A stretch of 64,000 nucleotides of DNA from the NCBI GenBank assembly GCA_037157565.1, contig JAZHRO010000013.1, positions 117,876,001 through 117,940,000 on the forward strand, given 5' to 3'. The translations under genes were made by a program, and so were the position numbers. The notes beneath the pieces were generated by a model, which was given only the letters and a program-made list of their open reading frames with translations, was not told the origin of the DNA and searched no databases. The stretch comes from Thalassia testudinum (taxonomy: Eukaryota; Streptophyta; Magnoliopsida; Alismatales; Hydrocharitaceae). Positions 43,672 to 55,926 of this stretch are shown piece by piece (positions within the stretch are counted from its first letter, which is position 1; each line of letters begins with the position of its first letter).

Positions 43672-44601
43672 TAATGATAATGTCATCATCAGCCATATCT
43701 AGCTTTAATTAGTAAAAATCCATTAATAAATGCTCCTACATAACTGCCAAAGGACCGTAATTCGTTGCACATCCTTTCTGAGAGTTTAACATGAAACAAG
43801 GGTTAAAACTACAATTTTACCATCATATCATGAATGTAGAACAACCGTGGGATTTCTCAGGGGTTTATTAAAGGTCAAATATGCATCAAAGTCTAACAAG
43901 AGCGTCCGTGCAGACAGAAATGGGTTTTCACGCATTTCGAGAATTAAATAACGTCTGAAACCCTAAAATAGACTCGCTTAATTCATTGAGGTTTTGGTTA
44001 GGATAACATTCACCTAAACCCTCTAAAAATGATAGAAAATATTCTCTAGGGTTTGTCATATTTGATTTGACCATTGGAACCCAATTTGACCTAAAATAGT
44101 CTCTAATAGACATTTACCCTAATTTAGATTTCTACGTAATTTACCCAATCAAACTTAGTCAAAACCTAAATCTGACTTCTTCATCAGATTCTTTGGGTCA
44201 AAATTAGGTTTGTACCAAAATTTGGACCTAATCAGAGATCACCTTGACCTAGTTTACATTTCAGTCCTATCTGACTCTTTTCTCTCACACAAATGCCCCT
44301 ATCTTTTGAAATAATTACAAATAGGTCCCTAACTTTATCATCATTATTTGCATAAAGGTCCTCTTACCATCTTTGGAAGGTCAGACCTTCACCATTGAGT
44401 TTTGAGCGAGGATTTCTTGCTCGATTCTCAATCAATTAGTCTTACATTTGAACTAGAGATTCCTTGAGGAATTCTCTTTCAATCAAGCTCGTCCTTGGAC
44501 TCCAATTCTTTCCCAATATCCCATGAGAATGCATGGGAGATGTGCGTATCCCACATGTGCAAGAACCACGTGCTTCCAAGCTTGGAACAACCTTCTAAGC
44601 C

Positions 44602-44610
44602 CTATATAAG
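44602..44610 (+). promoter_or_regulatory. Pol II TATA box of G
   Basis: CTATATAAG, 930 bp from the LTR start, matching the U3 length in A and B. Confidence 0.6.
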
Positions 44611-45304
44611 ATCCTATGAAGCTTTACCAATCTCCTTAGCTAGGTTTGGCCTAAAAATCTTCCCTTTTTCCTATCTCTAGCCTCCTCCGACCTATGCTCC
44701 AGTGGTCCTCCTCGTTCTCCTTCATCCACGCCTCCAACTGTCAAATTAGACGCGCAACTGTCCTCCCCTCCCTCCTACGGTGGCTGGCCAAAGCCCCATC
44801 GTTTTCAAACTTTCCTCGTCGCCATTCACCTCACTGGAGGGTTCATCTCCCCCACGTCCGGCCATCACACCGGCGTGGGCTTCCTTTCCCTTTTCTTCCT
44901 ATAACTAGGTTCATCCATTCCCTCTCCTCCTCCTTAATCTCCCTGGCCCCTTATCTTCCAATTTTGACCGCCATTCACACTCTCCCCCTCCATCTTCTCC
45001 AAGTCTGACAAGGGCCCTGGCGAGCTCGTGCCACCACCACACGCCACCAAACATCACACCACCGCTGGCAAAACCTCCCCCATGGCCCCTAGAATAAAAG
45101 CCCTAACATTATTGGGCATATCGACCTATCTACCATCCTATCGAACTCACCCACCTTCATGCTCCTCCTCCGACTCTAACACATCACCACACACACTGTC
45201 ACGGCATGCCACCGCCACCTACATCCTCGTCGTATCTTTGCGAACCTTATGAGAATTTTAATTGGGGCATTTAGCCCATATTCTTGTTTTCAGGTGTTCT
45301 CGCC

Positions 45305-47140
45305 TGATTGCGCAGTAATCATAGGTCTTAATTGACCTAAATTAGGCTAGGACTTAGCATAAGTTAGGGTTATTCATGCATACATACGCATTATCTGCAT
45401 CTTTATTGCTCTTCTTTATCTATGCATGAAATAATGTTATAATGTGCTGATTAAGTATATTATGTAAATTGCAAGGAATAAGCTGATCGGAGTTTGATCT
45501 GGAGCTGGATCAGGAATAACGGGAGTTGTAGCAGAGCTGGAGTAGAAGGCTTAGTTTAGATATAGGAACAATAATAGAAGGGGGTTAAAGGTTTTCTATT
45601 CTACTAAGCAGGAATAAAGTAGTAAAATGTGAAGAGCATAGGTCCATCCTAGCCCTAGGATAGCCTAGAGACTTCTCCAAGACTTCGCTACCCTTAGATT
45701 AGGTCACAACACCCTAGGAAGCCCTAAAACCCTAGTTCCAACCATTATCTGGACGTCCAGATAAGTTATAGGATGTCCAGGACCCTTAGCCACCTCCCGC
45801 ACACCTCAAACCCACTTCTGCAGTGTTATTGGACATCCAGACATTTTGTCAAACGTCCAATTTCTGCAGAGTACCCAAAACAGAACCTTGATTTCCCCCT
45901 GACTCAGATTGGACGTCCAGAACTGAAGTCTGGACTTCTGATTTTTGAGTATAAGTCATCTGACTACAATATTGGATGCCTGATACTAGTCTCCAGTCCC
46001 TGTTTTGAGATTCAAGTCCTGATCTTGGATCTCTAGCTCCCTAGACCTAATCCCAACCCCATAGGAACATAAATTAAGGTATCCTAACCCTAGTACATCA
46101 CCTCTAGACCTACCTAAGGACCTAATTAGGTCCTCACCAAACCCAATTGACTTTGATCAAAGTCAATTACCATCACCTAAGTCAATTGGACTCATTGAGT
46201 CCAATTAAGCTTAGATCTCAACCCACACAAGTTCAATTGGACTTAGTGAGAGTCCAATTGACTTAAACCCAACCTAATTGAGTTATTTTACTTTGAATTA
46301 GGTTCACACTCAATCAATTAAACTTAGGTTAAGTTTAATTGCATTTTCACCTTAGCAATTAGGGTTTGTAACCCTAATTCAAGACCTACACCTACCCAAA
46401 CCCCTTAGGACCTAACCTAAGCCACCTAGCCACATAGAGCACGACCACACACACACACACCCATTCACTCACACACTTCTCTAGAGTTCTCTAGAACTCT
46501 CTTGAGATGGCGCCACCTCTTGGTTGCCAAATTTAGCAACCAAGAGGCATTCAAATTGAGATCCACAATTTTTGGATCTCAAAGACCACCTCCACCCTCA
46601 TGTGGCTGGCCACTCTTGGACTCTCTCTAGAGAGTTCCACACCTCTCTAGAGAGAAGCCATGGGGTCTATAAAAAGACCCCATGGGTGGCCAAGTGTACC
46701 CATTCACATCCCTTGGCTTCCATTGGCGCTACTCACCTCATTAGCTCCATACACGCCCACCTTCACTTAGGTTAGCTACTCCATCTCCACGAGCTCACCA
46801 CCATATAGAGGACATCATGCTGGGATGCTTGATCAACCCTACCTCTCTCCAAGGGTCGTCCTAAGCTACATTGGCCGCCCCTCATTCTTCTCCCGACCTC
46901 TCCAAGGCCATCAGGGACCACCCCTGAATGCCCTCTATTCTACTAGATTTAGTTTATGCTCTTCATGATTTTTACTGCTTTTATTACTGCTTAGTAGCGT
47001 AGTATTAACTTCTCCCCCAATTATGGATGCGAAATCGCCCCATTGATTCTTGTATGCAGTCATTTTCTGGTAGCAAGATTTCTGTTTCAAGCATTTATCT
47101 ATAAGCTTTCCTCTAAATTTCTTGTGCAAACAACTCCCCA
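45305..47140 (+). mobile_element. truncated 5' LTR of Element C
   Basis: Starts TGATTGCGCAGTAATCA. U3 contains GGACGTCC-type palindromes (45751, 45911 and decayed copies to about 45980), then a TATA box at 46667-46676 inside a GGGGTC...GACCCC hairpin. It stops at AACTCCCCA, about 505 bp short of the real LTR end seen in the 3' copy. Confidence 0.85.
46667..46676 (+). promoter_or_regulatory. TATA box of C, 5' LTR
   Basis: CTATAAAAAG lying in the loop of TGGGGTC/GACCCCA arms. The 3' LTR copy is CTATAAAATG at 50174-50183. Confidence 0.6.
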
Positions 47141-48812
47141 ACACTTAGGAAAACCTCGGAGCTGCATGTAAAAGTACTTTAGGACCTTAAATAAAAGAAC
47201 AATCGACTCCACCTACAATGCTCGCATTGGAGCTAGAAATCGTTCGCAACAGCCACTTTCGACTCACTCGCTCACCTTTTGCTCTAAATTTAGAGTCAAG
47301 CTGATTGTAACCCGATACGGGAAATTCATGTTTATAGCATATATGCATATTGCATTCATGAATAAGATTATTTTATTAAGAGAATGCGTCAAGGATTTTA
47401 TCCTCTAGTTGATTCTTGTAATCTGGAATCCAGTACAACTTTTCCCACATATATAGAATTTGCAATGGATTCACGGTGAGGCTGATAAACGTCTTCAGTC
47501 TGTCGAGAAGAAGCAGTGCTTCTTTTCCTGAACCCCTGGATAGTGTTTTGGGAGTCAGGCAGATTTTCTTCCAAAAATCCACCAAATAGTGTGAGATGAG
47601 AGTAGAGTGTATTGGTGCTCTAAGATTAGTGCAAGGAATCTGGAATCCTAGATAATTAGGTGATGATACTTTGAGTTTAGACATAGTTTTCGCTCTCGGT
47701 TCCCACGTATATATTTTTGTGCGAAATTTTGAGAGCCACCGAATAAGGCAAATACGCCGAGAGCAAGTTTTCATAAAACTAGGGCTAAGGTGGATGGTTA
47801 CGACCATTCTCTACGGAATCCTCAGCTGAAGGAGGGTATTGATGTCAAGGTCAGAAATACACCGTCCTATCCATCCCTCCCGGTGCCGTGAGTAGGCACT
47901 TCCACCAAATAAGCCACCCAATGTCTCTTGAGTACCACCAATCCCTAATAATGCCTCCTCAATAAAGTTCATAGATGTATGCTAGTTGTGTTATGTTGGA
48001 AAAAAAAATGATGAAAAGAAAGAAAAACTGAAAAAAATTAGAAAAAGAAGAAAAAGCAAAGAGAAGAATGAATATTTAGTGTTTATTTCATCGAGGAAAT
48101 ACCGCCAAATAAAATTAAGATCCACCAAATATGGCCCTAACCTATTTTTCTTGTGTTTCTGACTGCCCAAATACTGGCTAAGGAATTCTGACTTAGTGTT
48201 AGGGTTATGAGAACTCAATTGAAGTATTAATGCCTAGTGAGACCACCAAATAAAAGACATATATGTGAATCTGGTAAAGTTGTGAGCTCTAAGAAAGAAA
48301 AGAAAAGGAAAAAGGAAAAGAGTAAGAGAGAATGAATACAAAGGAATCAAAAGAGAGCATAGTTTTTTCTTGCCTTTCTCTGAGTTGAGTTACTTAGTAG
48401 TCTGGGAATCTAAAGTCCATAGTACTAGTCTCTATGTAGCACCAAGTGAGAGTGAGCCACCAAATATATAATCTTTTCCCTCAGAGATTCTCTACCTAAG
48501 CCTAAAGCCAGGGTGGAATTCATAGAATATTTTGAATACCCTGAGAGAAGAAGTCCATCTATCCTGCTAGAATTTTTACTAAGGGTCAAGTACGAGCTTT
48601 AGAGGTGTATTAGTTTTCACTTGAATCCATTGCAAAAGCTACATAGCCGCACTTTCACGATTGTCTGGATTTCTAGATCATAGGATGAAAACAAAAAGGA
48701 GAAAAACCTCTATGCATACACTTGATAAAATAATCAGTCCCTGAGGGACCCTTTCTGTAAATAAATTAGTCTTGCATTTGCTAGGGACTAGCAAGATTTA
48801 GGCATGGGGGTA
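47141..48812 (+). other. internal region of Element C (3' non-coding remnant)
   Basis: Homologous at its start to B about 16670-16800 (CGACTCCACCT, GAAATCGT(C/T)CGCAACA). No polymerase or gag sequence. It carries six scattered copies of CCACCAAAT or close variants (47579, 47902, 48101, 48122, 48243, 48457) and A-rich stretches. It ends in the polypurine tract TTAGGCATGGGGGTA next to the 3' LTR. The 143-aa minus-strand ORF at 47376-47807 has no recognisable motif and is not called. Confidence 0.65.
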
Positions 48813-51153
48813 TGATTGCGCAGTAATCATAGGTCTTAATTGACCTAAATTAGACTAGGACTTAGCATAAGTTAGGATTATTCATGCATACATGCGCATT
48901 ATCTGCATCATTACTGCTCTTCTTTAGCTATGCATGAAATAATGTTATAATGTGCTGATTAAGTATATTATGTAAATTGCAGGGAATAAGTTGATCAGGA
49001 GTTTGATCTGGAGCTAGAGCAGGAATAACGGGAGTTGTAGCAAAGCTGGAGTAGAAGGCTTAGTTTAGATATAGGAATAAAAATGTAAGGGGGTTAAAGG
49101 TGTTCTATTCTATTAAGCAGGAATAAAGTAGTAAAATGTGAAGAGCATAGGTCCATCTTAGCCCTAGGATAGCCTAGAGACTTCCCCAAGCCTTAGCCAC
49201 CCTTAGATTAGGTCACAACACCCTAGGAAGCCCTAAAACGCTAGTTCCAACCCTTATCTGGATGTCCAGATAAGTTATAGGACGTCTAGGACCCTTAGCC
49301 ACCTCCCGCACACCTCAAACCCACTTCTGCAGTGTTATTGGACGTCTAGACACTTTGTCAAACGTCCAATTTCTACAGAGTACCCAAAATAGAACCTTGA
49401 TTTCCCCCTGACTCAGATTGGACGTCAAGAACTAAAGTATGGACTTTTGATTTTTGAGTATAAGTCGTCTGACCATAATATTGGACGTCTGATATTGGTC
49501 TCCAGTCCCTGTTTTGAGATTCAAGTCTTGATCTTGGATCTCTAACTCCCTAGACCTAATCCCAACCCCATAGGAACATAAATTAAGGTGTCCTAACGCT
49601 AGTACATCACCTCTAGACCTACCTAAGGACCTAATTAGGTCCTCACCAAACCCAATTGACTTAGATCAAAGTCAATTACCATCACCTAAGTCAATTGGAC
49701 TCATTGAGTCCAATTGAGCTTAGATCTCAACCCACACAAGTTCAATTGGACTTAGTGAGAGTCCAATTGGCTTAAACCCAACCTAATTGAGTTATTTTAC
49801 TCTCAATTAGGTTCACACTCATTCAATTAAACTTAGGTTAAGTTTAATTGCATTTTCACCTTAGCAATTAGGGTTTGTAACCCTAATTCAAGACCTACAC
49901 CTACCCAAACCCCTTAGGACCTAACCTAAGCCACCTAGCCACATAGAGCACGACCACACACACACACCCATTCACACAAACACTTCTCTAGAGTTCTCTA
50001 GAACTCTCTTGAGATGGCGCCACCTCTTGGTTGCCAAATTTAGCAACCAAGAGGCATTCAAATTTTGATCCACAATTTTTGGATCTCAAAGACCACCTCC
50101 ACCCTCATGTGGCCGACCACTCTTGGACTCTCTCTAGAGAGTTCCACACCTCTCTAGAGAGAAGCCATGGGGTCTATAAAATGACCCCATGGGAGTCCAA
50201 GTGCACCCATTCACATCCCTTGGCTTCCATTGTCACCACTCACCTCATTAGCTCCATACACGCCCACCTTCACTTAGGTCAGCTAGTCCACCTCCACGAG
50301 CTCACCACCATCATGGAGGACATCATGCTGGGATGCTAGATCAACCCTACCTCTCTCCAAGGGTCGGCCTAAGCTACATTGGCCGCCCCTCATTCTTCTC
50401 CCGACCTCTCCAAGGCCATCGTGGACCACCCCTGAATGCCCTCTATTCTACTAGATTTAGTTTATGCTCTTCATGATTTTTACTGCTTTTATTACTGCTT
50501 AGTAGCGTAGTCTTAACTTCTCCCCCAATGATGCATGCGAAATCCCCCCATTGATTCTTGTATGCAGTCATTTCTGGTAGCTAGATTTCTGTTTCAAGCA
50601 TTTATGTATAAGCTTTCCTCTAAATTTCTTGTGCAAACAACTCCCCATCGAATGAATGAAAATGCATTTATATATATATCTCTTCATGTGTTTGAAATCA
50701 CCACGAGCTTAATAATTATCATATTTGCGTGATTTAAGTGCCTGCTCTTTAACTATCTACCCATTACGCACTAGCATGTCGTTTCCCGAGGATATTGAAA
50801 ATCTAATGATAGATGCTTTCTCCATAACTAGTCACCACCTCACCAGAATCGTGCACACATAAACCCACACATTCACCTTCATAATTTATTTGACGCACTC
50901 ACACGTAATTCGAGTTAATAACAGAAATGGTGAAGTTTTAGTTAGGAGATTGGAAACTGCCGTGCGTCTTTAAACGAAGTAGAGTAAAAAAAAAAAAGAT
51001 CGATTTCAAAAGTAAAAGCAACACCTCATAGAGATGAATGACCGGGACTCAAGTCTCGTAATTTTTGCAAAACAATATCTTTGTTGGATCATACTTCGCG
51101 ACTATACTATGACCTTCTTTTCCTATCAAAAAGGTGATTTACGCATCTAAACA
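48813..51153 (+). mobile_element. full-length 3' LTR of Element C
   Basis: 2341 bp, start TGATTGCGCAGTAATCA, end GCATCTAAACA. The extra 506 bp after 50647 contain the GGGACTCAAGTC...TTCGCGACTATACTATGAC terminus, like that of C'. It defines the real LTR end and the TCGCC duplication. Confidence 0.83.
50174..50183 (+). promoter_or_regulatory. TATA box of C, 3' LTR
   Basis: CTATAAAATG, one base changed from the 5' copy. Confidence 0.5.
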
Positions 51154-51358
51154 TCGCCAGAGCAGCTGTAAACGCCGTCACCTCCACCTTCACCTACAGT
51201 TCTTCGACCGCCATCTGACCACCTGTAGCCTACAATCCACGCAGACCTGAATTCTGAATCCCTCCAAACCTTTGCGCGACAGCAACAACGTCAACTGCAG
51301 CCATAATTGGAGCTTTAGCCATCTGCTACAGCTATGCAAAGAAGCCCTATGGTATTTA

Positions 51359-51400
51359 GTCCCACATTAGGTGCAAAAGAGTGTTTGAGAGCGTTTAAGT
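51359..51400 (+). promoter_or_regulatory. snRNA-type promoter pair in G
   Basis: GTCCCACATTA (51359-51369; two mismatches), exactly 24 bp, TTTAAGT (51394-51400). A T5 run follows at 51608-51612, with no T4 run between it and the expected start. Confidence 0.5.
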
Positions 51401-52280
51401 TATTTTTGTGTTTAGGCTTTATCGCCTTGACACCAAGGGTGAGGTCCCCGCTCATCCACATGCACTCGACCTAACTCGATTACCCTTCACTCCTCGCTCA
51501 TCACCACTGCAGGTGAGCCTGGACTCAAGTGCATGTGATTCTATTACCCGAACATCTGTGAGAAAAAGAGGAGAAGAAAGAAAGAGAGAGAGCACGGGGG
51601 AGGGGGGTTTTTGCTCTCTAAAGGAAGTGTCCCTGTGCGACATTTAGCAAAAGTTGAAAAATTATTTCCCCTGTTTTGCTAAGGGAAGAAAGAGAGAGGG
51701 CCTGTGCGTGCTGTGAAAGAGGAAGCTATGAAAGAATGATGGAAGAAGAAGAAAGAAAGAGAGAAGGGAAGCTCTAAAAGAAGGAAGAAGAAGAAAGAAA
51801 GAGAGAGAGGCTTTGAGGCTCTGTTAAGTCGAGAACATTGTGGGATTATTTGAATTACTGTTGAATAATTTAAGTACTATAGTTTATAATTGAATTCTGA
51901 TTGAATAATTGCATACATGCTTAATTAAGAGGATTAATGGTGATCTAAATCACCATTGTTTTTATTCTCCTCTTTTTGTTCCATGCAATCTCTAGATACA
52001 ATGAATAAATAATGTGATAGGTTATTATTCATTGAATATCTATTTTTAATGCTCAATTAATTATGCTCATTGACTCTAATTAAAGATTAGTGCGTGAATT
52101 CCTACTTGCTCCCTGTGTTCGACCTCAGACTTCAATTCGAGTTATAAATTGTATTTGTTGTTCAATCGATTGAGGATTTGAACTACGACGATGATAATAT
52201 AAACCCTTGAAAGATCGCTTCAACAAGTGCCCAATGTTTAGAATTAATTACAATGCCTCACTGATCTATTCCGTGCATTC

Positions 52281-53048
52281 ATGAATCCCTCGCAACTTCC
52301 GCAGATGCGAAATCACTACAATGCTGCAACAGTGGTGATCGAACCCAAAGTGCAAATCCCTGCTGGAGGACCTGACACTAAATTGAAAACGAATCTGATC
52401 AATGCAATACCCAAATTTCACAGGTTGAACTCCGACGATCCCTTCCAACACATCAAACAACTGAAACATCTAGCCTAGACCTTTGAACCACCCATTCAAA
52501 ATTGGCACATCCTTCTCATGAAGATGTTCTCCTCTCTTATGGATAAGGTTGCCCATTGGTATCAAACTCTGACTTGACTAATCAACACATGGGAGGAACT
52601 CCAATCTAAATTCCTGAGGAAATTCTTCCCTATTGGTTGCACTAATGCCTTGAGGCACTAGATCACACATTTCATGCAGAATGTGGGAGAACCATTTCAT
52701 GAGGCATGGGACTACTTTTTGGATCTCATGCGGAAATGCCCCCATCACGGAGTTCCTAACTAGGAACAAGTCCAGTCTTTTTACAAGGGACTTCATGAGG
52801 ATATCAGGTTATTTGTCGATGCAACTTGTGGTAACAACATCATGGGTCAACATGAAGACATCATTTAGGAGATTCTCGAGAACATGTGTGAGAACTCCAT
52901 AAACAATGAGTCTATGGGTGTGTTCGATCGGACGATCACCTGCACATGGACAAACACGCGAGGGGCACACGAGACACGCGACCTATCCACATCGGAGCTA
53001 GTGGCCAGTCGCGTGGATAAGGTCTCCATCACCGAGAAGAAGGTGGAC
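52281..53048 (+). pseudogene. Athila-type gag of Element F, five in-frame stops, cut by H
   Basis: One frame runs 52281-53048 with five TAG/TGA stops, and then H begins. Recognisable capsid sequence includes IPKFHRLNSDDPFQHIKQL, WEELQSKFLRKFFP and IGCTNALRH. The last is nearly identical to H's gag (FFPVGCTNALRR). The central capsid domain of plant Ty3/gypsy gag (retrotrans_gag) is thus present, truncated at the C-terminus by insertion. The stops fit C-to-T changes in CAG or CGA codons. The true N-terminus is not certain. Confidence 0.8.
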
Positions 53049-53945
53049 TGATGTGCATACATCAGATTAACCTAAAATGTCTATTAATGCATGTTCTTAG
53101 TGTCACATTAGCATCATACATTGTAAATAGTACATAACATGCATAATCATGCATTTAGATTAAGTTGTACAAATTGTACAGTAATTGTCTCCTTTTTATG
53201 GTCAGGGATAGGGTGACTTTTTTCGAGGCCTCAAATCGAAGATCCAACCATACGGATTTGATCAGGGTGACGATTGGAGTTCAACAACCCCAAGATCGCC
53301 CTAATCGGACATCTGTAGCACCAGATAGAAACTAAGGAACCCTGAAGATCAAGGGCAAAGATGCTGTTAATCCACACATCAAACGACAAATTCGACCACA
53401 CGGATGGATTTAGATCGACGATCGCAGCCTGACGGCACAAAAATTGGTTCAATCCGACACTCGTGGCACCATCCACAAAATTCAAAAGATGGACGGCCAA
53501 TATGGCACCATGTGGCGCCATCTCAGCCGCCTAACTGGCCCCAAGGACCCGCAACGACCTTTCCTTCTTCACCCGCCTGCTTGATCTCGACCGTTGGATG
53601 CTCATCCAACAGTTGCGAAGCAACGCGCACAAAAACAAGCTCTCGACACAAAAGTGCCCGCAGTGCGTTGGTCGAGCGCCTTCACAAGAAGAGAACACGC
53701 CCGTTCGAGCTGCAAGCACTTCAAATTGGAGTGTGGGCGAGCAGGTGTGCAGGCGAGCGGAGCCGTGCGATGGAGATCATGCAGCGCTGAGCAGCCGATA
53801 GAGCCCACATGCGATCAGATGCGCAGGCTGACGCGAGATCATACCCAGGCGCGCGGACGGCTGTAAGTGCATGGATGTGCGCGTGCATTGCGCGACTCGG
53901 AGGTGAGGAGGCACGTGGTGCGTGCACACGAAGGCCACGTTCATG

Positions 53946-53977
53946 CCTTTAGTGACGGATTTATTCGTCACTAAAGG
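53946..53977 (+). repeat. 12-bp inverted repeat upstream of H's TATA box
   Basis: CCTTTAGTGACG (53946-53957) and CGTCACTAAAGG (53966-53977) with an 8-nt spacer, 56 bp before the TATA box. It is retained in LTR I with 11-bp arms. TTAGTGACG resembles sub-terminal repeats of plant CACTA transposons, from memory. Confidence 0.7.
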
Positions 53978-54032
53978 TCTTGAATTAATGTTTTTCAAAT
54001 TGTAATGACCAAAATGCCCCCACTCCTTGCAA

Positions 54033-54042
54033 CTATAAAAGG
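54033..54042 (+). promoter_or_regulatory. TATA box of Element H
   Basis: CTATAAAAGG, followed by AGACCCCC; preserved in LTR I. Confidence 0.7.
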
Positions 54043-54686
54043 AGACCCCCTCCATACGAATTTTTCATCCCTTCCTTCTCTTGTCCCCCTCTCCAAAGCT
54101 TAAGAGAAGCTTGTCCCACACCTGGGATGCTCCTCAAGAGATAAAATCAAATTTTCGCCCTCATTCTAGAAGCGGATCCCACGATGACGACTATGTGTTG
54201 CCTCGTTCCTGTTCCTCCTACCTTGACCTCCTTCTTCCCACTCCATTCCTCATCTTCTAGGCATCGTCTCGTCTGTCTCATCCTCCAAGCAATCGTTGAG
54301 GAGGTTAACTTCTCTCTCCCATTCCTTTTTCCTACTTTCTAGAGTAGAATTTTCCTGCTTTTTAGTTGTAATAGTTTTCCTGCTTTCTAGTGTAATTTCT
54401 TGCTTTCTTAATTGTACAAACATTTTGCAACTTCAAGTGGATGTTTTCTCTCTCTCTTATTGTCTATAGTTATTTCATATCATTGTAATTACTTCACTCT
54501 TTAAACAAAAATATAAAAAAGATATAATTGCAAATTTCGATCAACGTAGCCTCCTTGAGTTCGACTTGGGATTTCTATTCCGGTATAAATTTTATTTGTT
54601 GAATGCGAGTTCTTCGCTATTCAAACTACAACGATAGGTTTTCAAAACCAAACCCGATAGCGTAGTCCTCCGACATTTCAACATTT

Positions 54687-54704
54687 TGACGCCATTGCCA
54701 GGGA
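54687..54704 (+). other. primer-binding site of Element H (tRNA-Asp type)
   Basis: TGACGCCATTGCCAGGGA, three transitions from B's perfect site, 3 nt after the LTR end. Confidence 0.75.
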
Positions 54705-54789
54705 GGAAACGATTTTTCGATCTTCTTTTCGCATTTCACGCACTTTACTGTCTTCTAACTTGCTTTCTCTTGTGTCTATTATTTTGCAG

Positions 54790-54849
54790 AGACCTCCATC
54801 AGGGATTTGTCAAGCGATAGATCGGAGTAAAGTGCAGTTGAAGACAACT
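54790..54849 (+). other. candidate leader mini-exon of Element H
   Basis: Preceded by TGTCTATTATTTTGCAG and followed by GTAAGT, the consensus plant donor. The segment is 60 nt, about 85 nt downstream of the primer site. Confidence 0.5.
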
Positions 54850-55926
54850 GTAAGTGCTCCCCATTCTTCCCCCTCCATAGATTTCATTTGTCACATTAAA
54901 TTCAAATTCCAATTAACCTAGGTGTTTGCATAAATCCTAGGATTAGTTTGGTTGTTTGGATTTCCATTAACACTCATTTCACCCTCTCTTATATAAAAAA
55001 AAATAAAAAAGATAATTTTGTGGGGTAATTTTCAACATACACACAACATACACCCACATTCAAGGCACTTAACCTACTTGGTTTTCTTTTACTCAACCGG
55101 ATTCTGATATGTGGAACTAGTACACACAAATCAACATATAAAAGAGTAGAAATCATTCTAGGTTAACCATTTCTGTGTGCCTAACCTAGTGGTGCAGTTG
55201 TGGCCAATGGTTTGAGTTGTTTGGGCCACACCACTCAACCTAAAATCAACTCACCAAGTAGCTTCCTCTTAGGGTTTTCAATCTAGGTTCATACCAGGCA
55301 CTCCACTTTATTTCTGGTTTTAAAGAAAAGCAATCTTCACCCGTGCTTGAAAACTTGGTTTGCCTCAAACTTGATTGAAATCAACCTAATTCTAAACCCT
55401 AAAAGCTACTTAAGCAAGATTTGAATATTAAAATCTACGCATCACAAATAATCTTGCTTGAAAACCTTGGTTGTGGATGCACTTACACATACTCAATCAA
55501 TCATTAAGGGCACAACCCATTTTAAGGGCCCATCACATGCGATAAGCACTACAATCTCAGGCCTCAATAAAATCGAGTAGACGTTGGCCTTAAGGATTGA
55601 TTCGCTCTTCAGGCCTAATTTGAGATTGTTTACGATTAACCTACCTGTACTGATTAATCTAATGTCTAGCTAGGGGAGTAGCATCAAACGACCACGGCTG
55701 GGGGCTACACTAGGAATCGGAAGATTAAGTTGAAGGAAGAACCTTCTTCTCGGTCCCTCCTTCTAACTAGTTGGATTGGGTAGACACAAGTAGAGTAAAT
55801 CATTTATAATCTTAAGGCTAGTTCTGGGAGTCTGTAGATCCTTAGGCTACCCCACTTAAGGACAGGCTTGTTTTGTTGTGCTACAGGGTCCTTATCCCTA
55901 GTCCTTCTGACCTTTTCCTAGTTTAT
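54850..55926 (+). other. leader of Element H
   Basis: About 1.1 kb of untranslated leader with no credible ORF. It resembles the B leader only in scattered patches (e.g. AGGGTTTTCAATCTAGG). The 250-nt block of A, B and F was not recognised here. Confidence 0.5.

Larger units (their letters stand above)
45305..51153 (+). mobile_element. Element C: deleted non-autonomous element, TSD TCGCC
   Basis: Two direct repeats: 45305-47140 (truncated 5' LTR) and 48813-51153 (full 2341-bp 3' LTR), about 96 percent alike by eye over the shared part. Perfect duplications TCGCC flank it (45300-45304, 51154-51158). The internal region (1.67 kb) begins directly with sequence that in B lies after the ORF. One deletion therefore removed the last 0.5 kb of the 5' LTR, primer site, leader and gag-like frame. 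It cannot initiate reverse transcription on its own. Confidence 0.87.
43672..52225 (+). mobile_element. G: solo LTR in F, TSD AGTGC, with Element C nested
   Basis: Starts TAATGATAATGTCATCA (first dinucleotide decayed from TG) and ends TCGCTTCAACA, flanked by perfect AGTGC (43667-43671, 52226-52230). Without nested C and one TCGCC it is about 2.70 kb, the same as B's LTR. A TATA box is at 44602-44610. Past C the LTR continues with the USE/TATA pair (51359-51400), the GGGTGAGGTCCCC block (about 51438), a purine-rich tract and CTCCCTGTGTTCGACCTC near the end. Confidence 0.87.
53049..54683 (+). mobile_element. 5' LTR of Element H
   Basis: 1635 bp, starting TGATGTGCATACATCA and ending CATTTCAACA. 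A GC-rich U3 carries a 12-bp inverted repeat at 53946-53977 and a TATA box at 54033-54042. CTCCTTGAGTTCGACTTGG near 54549 is the recurrent LTR 3'-end block. ORFs at 53404-54055 are shadows. No USE/TATA pair was found in this family. Confidence 0.85.

Noticed and set aside
47376..47807. 143-aa minus-strand ORF in Element C
   Set aside because: No motif, no counterpart in B or A, and it lies in a 3' non-coding remnant.
45305..50647. Initial reading of Element C as having two equal 1.84 kb LTRs with an imperfect TCGCC/TCGAA duplication
   Set aside because: The 3' LTR continues to 51153 with a typical terminus and is followed by a perfect TCGCC. The 5' LTR is truncated.
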